Part shown: positions 16,825-28,385 of the stretch, piece after piece | Numbering within the stretch: the stretch's first letter is position 1 | Layout of the letters: each line of letters starts with the position of its first letter | Source of the DNA: Arthrobacter sp. PM3 | Lineage (GTDB): Bacteria; Actinomycetota; Actinomycetes; Actinomycetales; Micrococcaceae | Direction: 5' to 3' | Length of the DNA stretch: 64,000 nucleotides | NCBI RefSeq assembly: GCF_003352915.1 | Contig: NZ_CP022314.1 | Location: forward strand, 3,951,861 to 4,015,860 | Made by a program: the position numbers and the translations under genes | The notes under the pieces: model-generated | The model's input: the letters and a program-made list of their open reading frames with translations, nothing else | Told to the model about the DNA's origin: nothing | Databases searched by the model: none

Positions 16825-19607
16825 TGGACCACTTTCGTTGCAATCGGAATCCAGCAAAGTACAGCCACAAGACCGGCAAGAGCGGCCCAGAGCGCGGCAT
16901 AGGGGGCCAGGAGCAGGCCGATGCCGAGGGCTCCCACGATGCCAAGCGGCAACGCGACGGTTCCCACCATGGCGTTTTCGAAGAATCGGACCTGCCCCAG
17001 CATGTCGGGGTTCCAGCCCATGGCCCGCAGCGTGCCGAGGTACTGGCGCTTGGCCTGCAGCTCGAAGCGGCCGGTCACCATGGTCAGGACCAGGCCTACG
17101 GCCACGCCGGACAAGGCCAGGATGAGGCTCGGGAGCGCGATGCTGGCCGCGGCCAGCCCGCTGAGCGCGCTGGCGCCGGCGGCCCGGGGAATGTCGATCA
17201 GCAGCGCAACCAGCCCGCCGACGGCCGCGGCGAAGACGCCGACGGCGACGGCCAGCGAGATGGTGTTGAACTTGTTCGCGCTCAGCTGGCGGTTGGCGAA
17301 GGTCAGCGGGGAGTCGACCGCGATGAGCCGCTCATCGTGCTGCGGTTCCTGGTCCACGACCTCCCGGTGGCGCAGCTGCTGCGCGGCGAAGAACGCGGCG
17401 CCCGCGTAGAGCACCAGGACCGAGGCCGAGACGATAGCGGTGGCGGCGCTCCAGCTGATCAGGCTCAGGGCGATTCCGGCGACGGCCAGCAACGCTGCGC
17501 CGACCCCGAACTCGGCCAGCACCCAGGACCGGATCCTGCGCTGGGTCCAGCCCATGGCCCGCAGTGTCCCGGCTTCGCTGCGCCGCTTGCGGACGTAGCT
17601 GACGGTGGAGGCGCCCGTGAGCAGGGCGGCGCCGCAGAGGGTCAGGAACAGCAGGGTCAGGTTCGTGGCGGTCAGGGACCCGGACACGGCGTCCGCGGCG
17701 TCCTGCCGGACCCACGACTGCTGCACGGTGCCCAGCGGAGACTCCTTGCCGGCGTCGTCCTTGGAGTAGCCGGGCACGGCGATGTTGGCGTCCTCGCGGG
17801 CGGAACCGGCCACCACGGTGGCCTGCAGTCCCATGTCGCGGATCTGGTTCGCGAGCTGCTCGACCTCGGGCTGGGCCTGCTTCCAGCTGCCCGGGACCTT
17901 GGCCCGGACCCGGACGGCGTCAATGACGTTGGCGTTCGAATCGTAGCCGCGGGCGGCGGCGAGGCCGTAGAAGTCGGTGATGGCGCCGGCGGACTGGCTC
18001 ACCAGGCCCGTGGCGCTCAGCGAGGGCTTGAGCTCGGTGTTGGCGTCCTTGCCGTCCGCGTCCTTGGTCAGGGTGAACGGCGCGGGATCGTAGCCGCCCA
18101 GGGGCAGCCGGTTGACGTCGCCGGCAGCCTCCTTGACCGCTGCGGGGTCGAACGTGCCGTAGACCATCGCCAGCGGGGTGGCGAGCTTCTTGCCGGTCTC
18201 GAGGTTGTCGCGGTACGAGCGCTCGTCCACCGGGTCGCGCTGGGTCTGGTCGACGGCGGCACCGTTGGCGGCCTTGTCCGGCAGCCGGTTCACGGTGACC
18301 CAGTCCCCGGGCGTGGCGCTCTTGTCCACGGCGCCGTTGGCGGCGGTGGCGCCGTCCGTGTACTTCGGGGCGGCGGCGAAGTTGGTGGTCCAGGTGGCCG
18401 GGTCGTAGAGGCCCTGGCTGAAGGCACCGGTGTCGCCCATGAGCTTCGACAGGTCCTGGGACCCCGGCCAGGCGAGGGCGAACGGTGACTTGGAAACGAA
18501 CGGCAGGTAGTCCTTGTCCAGCGAGCGGGTCACGGTGCCCACGTCCTTGGTGACGTTGCCGGAGTCGTCGATTTCCTCGATCTTGACGGAGTACTTCAGG
18601 TCCAGGGCGGTGCCCGAGCGGACGATCAGCGGGATGGCCTGGGAGTCGGCGGTCAGCTGGCCGTCGCGCTTGGCCTGCTGGTACTGGGTCATCAGCGGTG
18701 CCCAGTACTTGAGCTTGACGCCGAGGAAGTCCGGGCCTTCCTTGAGTTCGTCCATGCTGATGCCGTTAGTGAAGAGGCTTTCGAAGTGCCGGCCGATCGC
18801 GCCGGCGTTGCGGGCGTCGGCGGGCGGCGCCTTCTCCAGCGGGGCCAGGAAGTCGCCGGCAGTGCCCAGCAGCGCGCGTTCGGAGACGGGGTCGACGGCG
18901 ACGACGGACTCGGTCACCTGCGGCGCCATGGGCAGGGAGACGGAAAGGTTGAAGAGGTTGTGCTCGGACCCGCCGGCCGGGGTGGGGAACTTGATGCCGG
19001 TCTCGCCGGCCGGACCCTGGATGCGGACGTTCTTGCCGCCGGCAACCTGCTCCTCGACGAGCTTGGCCTTGCCGAGGGTGCCCTCGGCCGTGGTCTTGAA
19101 GAGGGTCTGGTCCGAATGCCCGTCAGAGCTGACGGCACTGGCGGTGAGCCGGTATTTCTTCGGGGTGTCGCTGAGCACCGACTGCGCGGCCGGCCATTTG
19201 CCGGGGTCCGTGGCGGTGGGGTCCCCGGAGGTGCCCGCGAGGGCCGCGTTGAAGCCCAGGTAGTCGGTGGCGTCCAGCCGCGGTGACTCCAGGTTCTGGG
19301 TGACGCGGGAGACCAGGCTGATCGGCGCGGCCACTGAGGTGCCGGAGAGTTTCCGGATCGCGTCCAGCTGTTCGAAGCTGATGCCGCCCTGGCCGGTGGC
19401 GATGTCCGGCTGCATCAGGCCGCCGTTATCTTTCGCCTTGGCCTGCACCAGGACGTCATAGAGCCCCCGGGAGTTCTGGTCCACGGTCCTGGCCAGCGCT
19501 GCCTGGGACTGGCCCTGGACGAGGACGGACAGGCACATGGCCACGATCAAAATGGACGCGGTCAGCAAAAGCACTCTGCTTCTGATGAACCTCTGGACGG
19601 CGTTCAT
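16821..19607 (-). CDS. large FtsX-domain ABC transporter permease
   Basis: A 928-aa membrane protein. One membrane helix lies near the N-terminus (VLLLTASILIVAMCLSVLV), then a very large extracytoplasmic region of about 580 residues. Two FtsX-like three-helix blocks follow (around LTLLFLTLCGAALLTG and NTISLAVAVGVFAAAVGGLV), each containing a TLRAMGW element. Duplicated FtsX blocks and the big external domain resemble MacB/YknZ-like or lipoprotein-type exporters. ATG 19607 is chosen for its AGGAG at the right spacing. It heads the unit permease-ATPase-metG. The promoter region contains tandem 15-bp repeats, listed separately. Confidence 0.85.
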   Translation of the reverse strand: MNAVQRFIRSRVLLLTASILIVAMCLSVLVQGQSQAALARTVDQNSRGLYDVLVQAKAKDNGGLMQPDIATGQGGISFEQLDAIRKLSGTSVAAPISLVSRVTQNLESPRLDATDYLGFNAALAGTSGDPTATDPGKWPAAQSVLSDTPKKYRLTASAVSSDGHSDQTLFKTTAEGTLGKAKLVEEQVAGGKNVRIQGPAGETGIKFPTPAGGSEHNLFNLSVSLPMAPQVTESVVAVDPVSERALLGTAGDFLAPLEKAPPADARNAGAIGRHFESLFTNGISMDELKEGPDFLGVKLKYWAPLMTQYQQAKRDGQLTADSQAIPLIVRSGTALDLKYSVKIEEIDDSGNVTKDVGTVTRSLDKDYLPFVSKSPFALAWPGSQDLSKLMGDTGAFSQGLYDPATWTTNFAAAPKYTDGATAANGAVDKSATPGDWVTVNRLPDKAANGAAVDQTQRDPVDERSYRDNLETGKKLATPLAMVYGTFDPAAVKEAAGDVNRLPLGGYDPAPFTLTKDADGKDANTELKPSLSATGLVSQSAGAITDFYGLAAARGYDSNANVIDAVRVRAKVPGSWKQAQPEVEQLANQIRDMGLQATVVAGSAREDANIAVPGYSKDDAGKESPLGTVQQSWVRQDAADAVSGSLTATNLTLLFLTLCGAALLTGASTVSYVRKRRSEAGTLRAMGWTQRRIRSWVLAEFGVGAALLAVAGIALSLISWSAATAIVSASVLVLYAGAAFFAAQQLRHREVVDQEPQHDERLIAVDSPLTFANRQLSANKFNTISLAVAVGVFAAAVGGLVALLIDIPRAAGASALSGLAAASIALPSLILALSGVAVGLVLTMVTGRFELQAKRQYLGTLRAMGWNPDMLGQVRFFENAMVGTVALPLGIVGALGIGLLLAPYAALWAALAGLVAVLCWIPIATKVVQ

Positions 19608-19713
19608 TGGGCTCCTGAAAGCTGGATTGCGTGCGCACGCCACAGTTCATTTCCTGCGGAAGTGAAGGCGTCCGTTGCCGGGCGTGCAAAAGTAAAGGCC
19701 GGTCTGCCGGCCC

Positions 19714-19756
19714 GTCCCAAAAATCGGTGTCCCGAAAATCGGTCCTAGCCATTGTA
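19714..19756 (-). promoter_or_regulatory. promoter -10 with tandem 15-bp repeats, candidate operator
   Basis: On the minus strand a TACAAT -10 box (19751-19756) is followed by ACCGATTTTCGGGAC (19729-19743) and ACCGATTTTTGGGAC (19714-19728), directly abutting. They sit at and just after the expected transcription start of the ABC-metG unit, a place where a repressor would act. The regulator is unknown. Confidence 0.5.
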
Positions 19757-19781
19757 CGCAGACCGGCCGGCCGCTCGTGGC

Positions 19782-19810
19782 CGCCGGCGGCGGTCACGCC
19801 GCCGCCGGCG
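19782..19810 (-). terminator. GC-rich hairpin after serA
   Basis: A perfect 12-bp stem (CGCCGGCGGCGG with CCGCCGCCGGCG) with a 5-nt loop lies 17 bp after the serA stop. There is no U-tract. Confidence 0.6.
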
Positions 19811-19826
19811 CCCTGCGGAGGGGTTT

Positions 19827-21422
19827 TTAGTCCTCGAGGTCGACTTCGCGGACCATGTCAGCGCCGATCCCGGCCTTGATCGCGTCAAGGACCTGCTGGG
19901 GAACGGAGCTGTCGATGGTCAGCAAGGCGAGCACCTGGCCGCCCTCGGCCTGGCGGGCCACCTGCATGCCGCCGATGTTGATGTTGTTCATGCCCAGGAT
20001 GTGGCCGATCGTGCCGATCACGCCCGGGCGGTCGGCGTAGGCCACCACCACGAGGTGCTCGCTGATCGGGATCTCCACCTCGTAGCCGTTGACGCCGACG
20101 AGCTTCTGGATCTGCTTGGGGCCGGTGAGGGTACCGGCGACGGAGATCTGGCTGCCGTCGCTGAGGGCGCCGCGCAGGGTCAGGACGTTGCGGTAGGACT
20201 CGGTGTCCGGCGTGGTGATGAGCCGGACGTTGATGCCGCGCTGTTCGGCAATGACCGGGGCGTTGACATAGGAGACCTGCTCGGTGACGACGTCGGCGAA
20301 AATTCCCTTGAGGGCCGAGAGTTCCAGGACCTTGACGTCGAGTTCGGAGATCTCGCCGGCCACCTCGACGTCGAACTGCGTGAGGGAGGCGTGGGTCAGC
20401 GCGGTGAAGATGCGGCCGAGCTTCTCGATCAGCGGGATGCCGGGGCGGATGTCCGGGTGGATGACGCCGCCGGCGACGTTGACGGCGTCGGGCACCAGTT
20501 CGCCGGCCAGGGCGAGGCGAACGGACTTGGCCACGGACACGCCGGCCTTCTCCTGGGCCTCGTCGGTGGAGGCGCCCAGGTGCGGGGTCACCACGACGTT
20601 GTCGAGCTTGAAGAACGGCAGGTCGGTGCTGGGCTCTTTGGAGAAGACGTCCACGCCCGCGCCGGCGATCTCACCGGCTTCCAGGGCGGCGTAGAGGGCT
20701 TCTTCGTCCACCAGGCCGCCGCGGGCGACGTTAATGACGTAGGCCGTGCTCTTCATCTTCTTGAAGGCGTCGGCGCCGAGCATGCCGACGGTTTCCGGCG
20801 TCTTGGGCATGTGGATGGTGATGAAGTCGGACTGGGCGAGGAGCTCGTCGAGGGTCACGAGCTGGACGCCGAGCTGGGCGGCCCGCGCGGAGGTGATGTA
20901 GGGGTCGTACGCCAGGATCTTGGTGTCGAAGCCTTTCAGGCGTGCCGCCACCAGGGCGCCGATCCGGCCGAGGCCGATGATCCCGATCTTCTTTTCGAAA
21001 AGCTCGATGCCGGTGTACTTGGAACGCTTCCACTCCCCGTCCTTGAGGGCGGCACTGGCCTGCGGGATGTGCCGGGCAAGGCTCAGGATGTGGCCGACGG
21101 TCAGTTCCGCGGCGGAGACGATGTTCGAGGTCGGTGCGTTGACCACCATGACACCGGCCTGCGTGGCCGACTTGATGTCGACATTGTCCAGGCCGACGCC
21201 GGCACGGGCGATCACCTTGAGGTTCTTGGCGGCGGCGATGGCCTCGGCGTCCACCTGGGTGGCGGAGCGGACCAGGATCGCGTCGACGTCGGCGATCGCG
21301 GAGAGCAGCTGGGAACGGTCGGCGCCGTCGGTCTGGCGGATTTCAAAGTCCGGGCCGAGTGCCTCGATCGTGGCGGGCGAAAGTTCCTCAGCGAGGAGTA
21401 CGACAGGTTTGGTGCTTGTCAC
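19827..21422 (-). CDS. serA: D-3-phosphoglycerate dehydrogenase (long form)
   Basis: A 531-aa NAD-dependent enzyme catalysing the first step of serine synthesis. The N-terminal catalytic part has the NAD-binding IGLGRIGALVA, the signature INVARGGLVDEEAL and the His in TPHLGASTDEAQ. After about residue 320 come the intervening ASB domain and a C-terminal ACT domain (HLVVVAYADRPGVIG) that senses serine in the actinobacterial long form. GTG 21422 is chosen for AGAGG seven bases upstream and for the usual ~530-aa length; the much longer frame upstream would run into non-coding sequence. It follows ilvC by 152 bp on the same strand. Confidence 0.95.
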   Translation of the reverse strand: MTSTKPVVLLAEELSPATIEALGPDFEIRQTDGADRSQLLSAIADVDAILVRSATQVDAEAIAAAKNLKVIARAGVGLDNVDIKSATQAGVMVVNAPTSNIVSAAELTVGHILSLARHIPQASAALKDGEWKRSKYTGIELFEKKIGIIGLGRIGALVAARLKGFDTKILAYDPYITSARAAQLGVQLVTLDELLAQSDFITIHMPKTPETVGMLGADAFKKMKSTAYVINVARGGLVDEEALYAALEAGEIAGAGVDVFSKEPSTDLPFFKLDNVVVTPHLGASTDEAQEKAGVSVAKSVRLALAGELVPDAVNVAGGVIHPDIRPGIPLIEKLGRIFTALTHASLTQFDVEVAGEISELDVKVLELSALKGIFADVVTEQVSYVNAPVIAEQRGINVRLITTPDTESYRNVLTLRGALSDGSQISVAGTLTGPKQIQKLVGVNGYEVEIPISEHLVVVAYADRPGVIGTIGHILGMNNINIGGMQVARQAEGGQVLALLTIDSSVPQQVLDAIKAGIGADMVREVDLED

Positions 21423-21574
21423 CGGTGACCTCTTTAGCTCTCTTGTGTATCTGGTGGGGATTTTGGTGAAACGGGGACTGCTGGCGCTACGGGCGGTACT
21501 AGCGAATCGGGTGGTACAGCACAGCAGGGAAGCCGGACCCCAAGATGGTGTCCGGCTCCCCTGCCGGGCAATGG

Positions 21575-23183
<1,609 letters not shown>

Positions 23184-23185
23184 GT

Positions 23186-25084
23186 TCAGTCCTCCTCTTC
23201 CCATTCCGGGGTCATGTTGCGGGCAACCTGGATCTGGTCGTTGCTCACTCCGGCGGGGACCATCGGCCACACCATGGAGTTGGGGCTCACGACGAAGTCA
23301 ATGACGACGGGGCGGTCATTGATTTCCAGTGCCTTCTGGATGGTGGCATCGATGTCCTCGTCGCGTTCGCACCGGAAGGAGGCGCAGCCGTAGGCGTCCG
23401 CCAGTTTGACGAAGTCCGGGATGCGGATGGTGTCGTGGCCGGTATTGAGGTCGGTGTTGGAGTAGCGGCCCTCGTAGAAGAGGGTCTGCCACTGCCGGAC
23501 CATGCCCAGCGAGGAGTTGTTGATGACCGCGACCTTGATCGGGATGTTGTTGATCGCGCACGTGGCCAGTTCCTGGTTGGTCATCTGGAAGCAGCCGTCG
23601 CCGTCGATCGCCCAGACGACGCGGTCCGGGTTGCCCACCTTGGCACCCATGGCCGCCGGCACGGCGTAGCCCATGGTGCCGGCGCCGCCGGAGTTGAGCC
23701 AGGCGTGCGGGCGTTCGTACTTGATGAACTGCGACGCCCACATCTGGTGCTGCCCGACGCCGGCGACGTACACGCCTTCAGGGCCGGTCAGGGCACCGAT
23801 CCGCTCGATGACACGCTGCGGGGCGCTCAGGCCGTCCTCGGGTTCGGTCCAGCCCAGCGGGTAGGTTTCCTTAAGGTTGTTCAGGAAGGCCCACCAGTTG
23901 GTCAGGTCCGGGGTGCCGAAGGCCTCGAACTGCGTGCGCAGGGCCTCGGTCAGTTCGGGAATGATTTCCTTGACCGAGCCGACGATCGGGACGTCGGCAG
24001 TGCGGTTCTTGGAGATTTCCGCCGGATCGATGTCGGCGTGGATCACCTTGGCGTTCGGGGCGAAGGAGCTCAGTACGCCGGTCACGCGGTCATCGAACCG
24101 GGCGCCGAGGGTGATCAGCAGGTCCGACTGCTGCAGCGCGGTGACGGCGGACACCGTGCCGTGCATGCCGGGCATCCCCACGTGCTGCGGGTGCGAGTCC
24201 GGGAACACGCCGCGGGCCATCAGCGTGGTCACCACGGGCGCGCCGGTCAGCTCGGCCAGTTCGCGCAGCTCGGCCGCGGCATGGGCCTTGACCACGCCGC
24301 CGCCGACGTACAGCACGGGCTTGCTGGCCGCGGAGATGAGCCGGGCGGCCTCCCGGACCTGCTTGTTGTGGCCGCGCAGCACCGGCCGGTAGCCGGGGAG
24401 GTCGATCCGGGGCGGCCAGGAGAACGTCATCTGGCCCTGCTGGGCGTCCTTGGCGACGTCCACGAGGACCGGTCCCGGGCGTCCGGTGGAGGCCAGGTGG
24501 AAGGCCTCGGCCATGACGTGCGGGATGTCGTTGGGGTCGGTGACCAGGAAGGAGTGCTTCGTGATCGGCATGGTGATCCCGACGATGTCCGCTTCCTGGA
24601 ACGCGTCGGTGCCGATCACCCCGCTGGAGACCTGGCCGGTGATGGCCACCATAGGCACGGAGTCCATGTGGGCGTCCATGATGGCGGTAACGAGGTTGGT
24701 GGCACCCGGGCCCGAAGTGGCGATGCAGACGCCAACCCGTCCGGTGACCATGGCGTAGCCTTGCGCGGCGTGGCCGGCTCCCTGTTCGTGACGGACCAGA
24801 ACGTGGTTCATTGTGGAGGCCATCAAGGGGTCATAGGTGGGCAGGATCGCGCCACCGGGCAAACCGAAAATGTCCTGGACGCCGAGTTCTTCGAGCGAGC
24901 GGACAATTGCTTGCGAACCGGACATGACCGTCGGGGGTACGACGTTGTTCGGTCCGAGGACAGGAGAGACGGCAGCAGTGTCGACGCCGGCCTCGGCCGG
25001 ACGTTCGACGCGATCCGGGGCCTTGTGGGCTCCAGTGGACTTTGTGGCCATCAGCGAGGGGCTGATCGGCGATCCTTTGCTCAT
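23186..25084 (-). CDS. ilvB: acetolactate synthase large (catalytic) subunit
   Basis: A 632-aa ThDP/FAD enzyme, the first common step of valine and isoleucine synthesis. Visible are [15 protein letters not shown] near the N-terminus with the catalytic Glu in [15 protein letters not shown], the FAD/middle domain [14 protein letters not shown], and the ThDP motif from [14 protein letters not shown] to NNSSLG. The N-terminal ~60 residues are a flexible extension. ATG 25084 has AAGGAAGAG upstream. A leader peptide and terminator precede it, so expression is controlled by attenuation. Confidence 0.96.
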   Translation of the reverse strand: MSKGSPISPSLMATKSTGAHKAPDRVERPAEAGVDTAAVSPVLGPNNVVPPTVMSGSQAIVRSLEELGVQDIFGLPGGAILPTYDPLMASTMNHVLVRHEQGAGHAAQGYAMVTGRVGVCIATSGPGATNLVTAIMDAHMDSVPMVAITGQVSSGVIGTDAFQEADIVGITMPITKHSFLVTDPNDIPHVMAEAFHLASTGRPGPVLVDVAKDAQQGQMTFSWPPRIDLPGYRPVLRGHNKQVREAARLISAASKPVLYVGGGVVKAHAAAELRELAELTGAPVVTTLMARGVFPDSHPQHVGMPGMHGTVSAVTALQQSDLLITLGARFDDRVTGVLSSFAPNAKVIHADIDPAEISKNRTADVPIVGSVKEIIPELTEALRTQFEAFGTPDLTNWWAFLNNLKETYPLGWTEPEDGLSAPQRVIERIGALTGPEGVYVAGVGQHQMWASQFIKYERPHAWLNSGGAGTMGYAVPAAMGAKVGNPDRVVWAIDGDGCFQMTNQELATCAINNIPIKVAVINNSSLGMVRQWQTLFYEGRYSNTDLNTGHDTIRIPDFVKLADAYGCASFRCERDEDIDATIQKALEINDRPVVIDFVVSPNSMVWPMVPAGVSNDQIQVARNMTPEWEEED

Positions 25085-25163
25085 CGGACTCTTCCTTTGT
25101 GGATCTTCGGTGATCATGGAACTGCTTGCATAGCGGGTGGTGCATGGTGCCGGTACTGCGGGA

Positions 25164-25203
25164 AATAAAAAAACCCCTCAGCCGGCGGGCTCTTCGAGGG
25201 GTT
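25164..25203 (-). terminator. attenuator terminator of ilvBNC
   Basis: On the minus strand AACCCCTC pairs with GAGGGGTT over a GC-rich loop and runs straight into TTTTTTTATTT. It lies 27 bp after the leader-peptide stop and 80 bp before ilvB, the classic attenuator position. CACGCGC (25204-25210) just before the stem is complementary to GCGCGTG in the leader codons (25240-25246), offering an alternative fold. Confidence 0.88.
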
Positions 25204-25230
25204 GCGCGTGACGGTTCGTTACCAGTCGGG

Positions 25231-25302
25231 CTAGTCAGCCACGCGCTTGGTAAGGACGACGGTGACACTTGAAGCGGCGCCGGCGGTAACGATCTCGGTC
25301 AT
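25231..25302 (-). CDS. ilv leader peptide (attenuation)
   Basis: A 23-codon reading frame starting ATG ACC GAG ATC and ending in the residues VTVVLTKRVAD before TAG. It contains Ile, five Val and one Leu, with a Val-Thr-Val-Val-Leu block. A terminator follows at once and then ilvB. Shortage of charged branched-chain tRNAs would stall the ribosome at this block and change the downstream RNA fold. The same arrangement regulates ilvBNC in Corynebacterium glutamicum. A TTGACA hexamer on the minus strand at 25333-25338 may be the -35 box; the -10 is not clear. Confidence 0.85.
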   Translation of the reverse strand: MTEIVTAGAASSVTVVLTKRVAD

Positions 25303-25394
25303 GGGTTCAGTTTTCCCTCTGAGTAAGACAGGTGTCAACGAGTGTTGCCCGAGTCTCACTATTTGGACAACGCTGTCCACTGGCTGAACCTGGC

Positions 25395-25428
25395 CCCGAA
25401 GATGCGGCGCTCGCGCCGCATCTTCGGG
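25395..25428 (-). terminator. hairpin after ilvD
   Basis: CCCGAAGATGCGGCG pairs perfectly with CGCCGCATCTTCGGG around a 4-nt loop. It lies 7 bp downstream of the ilvD stop and probably separates ilvD from the attenuated ilvB unit. No U-tract is seen. Confidence 0.75.
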
Positions 25429-25434
25429 CTGGCA

Positions 25435-27156
25435 TTACCCGCAATAGGCGCCGGTGGAGGCGCTGTGGACGAGCTTGGCGTACTTGGCCAGGACGCCCTT
25501 GCTGAACTTGGCCGGGAGCGGCTCCCAGCCCACCTTGCGGGCCTCGAGTTCGGCGTCGTCAACCAGGAGGTCGAAGGTGCGTGCCGCGATGTCGACGCGG
25601 ATGCGGTCGCCGTCCTTGACGAACGCGATGGGGCCGCCGTCGACAGCTTCGGGCGCGACGTGGCCAATGCAGAGGCCCGTGGTGCCGCCGGAGAACCGCC
25701 CGTCGGTGAGCAGCAGGACGTCCTTGCCCAGGCCGGCGCCCTTGATCGCACCGGTGATGGCGAGCATCTCCCGCATGCCGGGGCCGCCCTTGGGCCCTTC
25801 ATAGCGGATGACGACAACGTCGCCCTTGTGGATCGCACCGTTGTCCAGTGCGTCCAGGGCACCCTGTTCGCGTTCGAACACGCGGGCGGTCCCCTCGAAG
25901 ACGTCGGCGTCGAACCCGGCGCTCTTGACGACGGCGCCCTCGGGGGCCATGGAGCCGTGCAGGATGGTGATGCCGCCGGTCTTGTGGATCGGGTTGTCCA
26001 GCGCGCGCAGGATCTTGCCGTCCAGGTCCGGCGGGTTGATGGCGGCGAGGTTCTCCGCGACCGTCTTTCCCGTGACGGTGAGGCAGTCACCGTGCAGCAG
26101 GCCGGCGTCGAGCAGGGCCTTCATGATCACCGGCACGCCGCCGATCTTGTCGACGTCGGTCATCACGTAGCGGCCGAACGGCTTGAGGTCGCCCAGGTGC
26201 GGGATCTTGTCGCCGATCCGGTTGAAGTCCTCAAGCGTCAGTTCGACGTCGGCCTCGCGGGCGATCGCGAGCAGGTGCAGCACGGCGTTGGTGGAGCCGC
26301 CGAAAGCCATGGTGACGGCGATGGCGTTTTCGAACGCCTTGCGCGTCATGATGTCGCGGGCCGTGATGCCCAGGCGCAGCAGGTTGACCACGGCTTCGCC
26401 GGACTTGTGGGCGAAGGCGTCGCGGCGGCGGTCCGCCGAGGGCGGCGCGGCGGAGCCGGGCAAGGACATGCCCAGGGCCTCGCCGATGCAGGCCATGGTG
26501 TTGGCGGTGTACATGCCGCCGCAGGCTCCTTCGCCCGGGCAGATGGCCTTTTCGATGCGGTCCAGGTCCTCGCGGCTCATCTTGCCGGCGGCACAGGCAC
26601 CGACGGCCTCGAAGGCATCGATCAGGGTGACTTCCTTTTCAGAGCCGTCCTCGAGCTTGACCCAGCCGGGCATGATCGAGCCGGCATAGAGGAACACGCT
26701 GGCGAGGTCCAGGCGGGCGGCAGCCATCAGCATGCCGGGCAGCGACTTGTCACAACCGGCCAGGAGCACCGACCCGTCGATCCGTTCGGCCTGCATGACG
26801 GTCTCCACGGAGTCGGCGATGACCTCGCGGGACACCAGGGAGAAGTGCATGCCCTCGTGGCCCATGGAAATGCCGTCCGAGACGGAGATGGTGCCGAACT
26901 GCATCGGGAACCCGCCGCCGGCGTGGACGCCTTCCTTGGCACCCTGGGCGAGCCTGTTCAGCGAAAGGTTGCAGGGAGTGATCTCGTTCCACGAGCTCGC
27001 AACGCCAATCTGGGGCTTGGCGAAGTCGTCGTCGCCCATGCCGACCGCACGGAACATGCCGCGCGCGGGAGCCGCGTGGATGCCGTCGGTAACGACCCGG
27101 CTGCGGGGCTTGATATCCGGCGTGGCGCCGGCTGCTGCTTCGGTGTCCTGGCTCAT
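25435..27156 (-). CDS. ilvD: dihydroxy-acid dehydratase
   Basis: A 573-aa Fe-S dehydratase producing the 2-oxo acids of valine and isoleucine. Family features: [12 protein letters not shown] near residue 60 (a cluster cysteine), [14 protein letters not shown] (cluster cysteine), [13 protein letters not shown], the [11 protein letters not shown] block, and the C-terminal [23 protein letters not shown] lies 7 bp before the ATG on the coding strand, so the mRNA may be leaderless. A LysR gene ends 128 bp upstream. A hairpin separates it from the ilvBNC leader. Confidence 0.96.
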   Translation of the reverse strand: MSQDTEAAAGATPDIKPRSRVVTDGIHAAPARGMFRAVGMGDDDFAKPQIGVASSWNEITPCNLSLNRLAQGAKEGVHAGGGFPMQFGTISVSDGISMGHEGMHFSLVSREVIADSVETVMQAERIDGSVLLAGCDKSLPGMLMAAARLDLASVFLYAGSIMPGWVKLEDGSEKEVTLIDAFEAVGACAAGKMSREDLDRIEKAICPGEGACGGMYTANTMACIGEALGMSLPGSAAPPSADRRRDAFAHKSGEAVVNLLRLGITARDIMTRKAFENAIAVTMAFGGSTNAVLHLLAIAREADVELTLEDFNRIGDKIPHLGDLKPFGRYVMTDVDKIGGVPVIMKALLDAGLLHGDCLTVTGKTVAENLAAINPPDLDGKILRALDNPIHKTGGITILHGSMAPEGAVVKSAGFDADVFEGTARVFEREQGALDALDNGAIHKGDVVVIRYEGPKGGPGMREMLAITGAIKGAGLGKDVLLLTDGRFSGGTTGLCIGHVAPEAVDGGPIAFVKDGDRIRVDIAARTFDLLVDDAELEARKVGWEPLPAKFSKGVLAKYAKLVHSASTGAYCG

Positions 27157-27284
27157 GGCTCAAAGTCTAGGCGCCCGCCGGAGGCGGCCACGACCCCATA
27201 CGGGAGCGTTAAGCGGAAATCGGCGAATATGTCGATCAAATAGTGGACTCTCATCTCACATGATGAAATACGCCGACGTCCGGC

Positions 27285-28223
27285 TCAATCCGGCGCAGTA
27301 CCGGGGCGCAATTCCGGGGCGTCGGCAACGGCCCGGGCTTCGGCCTTGAGCAGCGCCAGGACCTGCTGGATGGTGGTCCGGGCCGCGACATCCGGACGCG
27401 CCAGCGCGACAATGCTCCGACTCGCTTTGACGCCCTCGAGCGGGCGCAGGACGAAGCCGCGCTCCTGATTGCTGACAGCCGTGTACCGCGGCAGCAGGCT
27501 CAGCCCGTGCCCGGCACTGACCAGGGCCTCCAGCACGCGCAGATCGGGGAACTGCTGGACGCGGAGCGCCGGCGCGTCGGCGCGCAGCTCGATCTGGCGC
27601 AGCACGGTATCGAACGGGAAGCCTTCGGGCACCCCCATCCAGGGGAAGCCGACCACGTCCTCGGCGCGCAGCGCGGGCTTGGCGGCGAGCGCATGTCCTG
27701 CCGGCAGCGCGACATCCAGCGGTTCGTCCAGCAGCGGCACCACCGCCAGGCCCTGGCCGCCGAAGACCCCCGGGCCGTCGACGCTGTGGGCCAGGACGAT
27801 GTCGTAGTCCGCAGTCAGCCCGGCGAACCCGGCCACGCCGGGATCCTCGAAGTGCGCTTCGAGGCGGAGCCCCTCGATGGCTTTGACCCGGTGGAGGAGG
27901 CCGGGCAGGAACATCTCGGCCGCGCTCGGAAAAAAGGCCGCCACCACGCGTGTCTGCCAGCCGCGCCGGTATGTGTCGATGGTGGCCTCGGCCCGGGCCA
28001 TGGCGGTGGACACCTCTGCGGCGGCGCCGGCCATGGCCAGCCCCGCCTCGGTAAGCCGGACTCCCCTGCCGGACTTTTCCACCAGGACCACGCCGAGTTC
28101 GTCCTGCAGGGTTTTGAGTTGCTGGGAAACGGCCGACGGCGTGACCTTCATGGCCTCCGCGGTGGCCCCCACCGTGCCGCGGTCGGCGAGTTCACGCAGA
28201 ATCCGCAGTCGCTTGAAGTCCAT
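27285..28223 (-). CDS. LysR-family transcriptional regulator
   Basis: A 312-aa DNA-binding protein. The N-terminal winged helix (residues ~1-60) contains ATAEAMKVTPSAVSQQLKTLQDELG. The C-terminal effector domain has the usual two-lobe pattern, ending with SAGHGLSLLPRY and a long helix. It lies directly upstream of ilvD on the same strand rather than divergent, so autoregulation and control of ilvD are possible but unproved. It is too generic to name a ligand. The ATG at 28223 gives a full-length N-terminus (MDFKRLRIL). Confidence 0.88.
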   Translation of the reverse strand: MDFKRLRILRELADRGTVGATAEAMKVTPSAVSQQLKTLQDELGVVLVEKSGRGVRLTEAGLAMAGAAAEVSTAMARAEATIDTYRRGWQTRVVAAFFPSAAEMFLPGLLHRVKAIEGLRLEAHFEDPGVAGFAGLTADYDIVLAHSVDGPGVFGGQGLAVVPLLDEPLDVALPAGHALAAKPALRAEDVVGFPWMGVPEGFPFDTVLRQIELRADAPALRVQQFPDLRVLEALVSAGHGLSLLPRYTAVSNQERGFVLRPLEGVKASRSIVALARPDVAARTTIQQVLALLKAEARAVADAPELRPGTAPD

Positions 28224-28385
28224 GAGGCGAGGCTACACGGCATGTTGGCGCAGGTCGGCGCCGCGTCCCGCGAGGCTGGACAGCCGGCTTGGCCCGGACG
28301 TACCGTCAAACATCGGCAACCGTGCCCCATGCACGCGATGGATGCGCTATCGCGGTGGACGCACTATGGACTGAAAGGCTCTGCT

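Noticed and set aside
21531..21557. Intrinsic terminator between ilvC and serA
   Set aside because: AGCCGGAC/GTCCGGCT forms only an 8-bp stem with an 11-nt loop and no U-tract; too weak to call.
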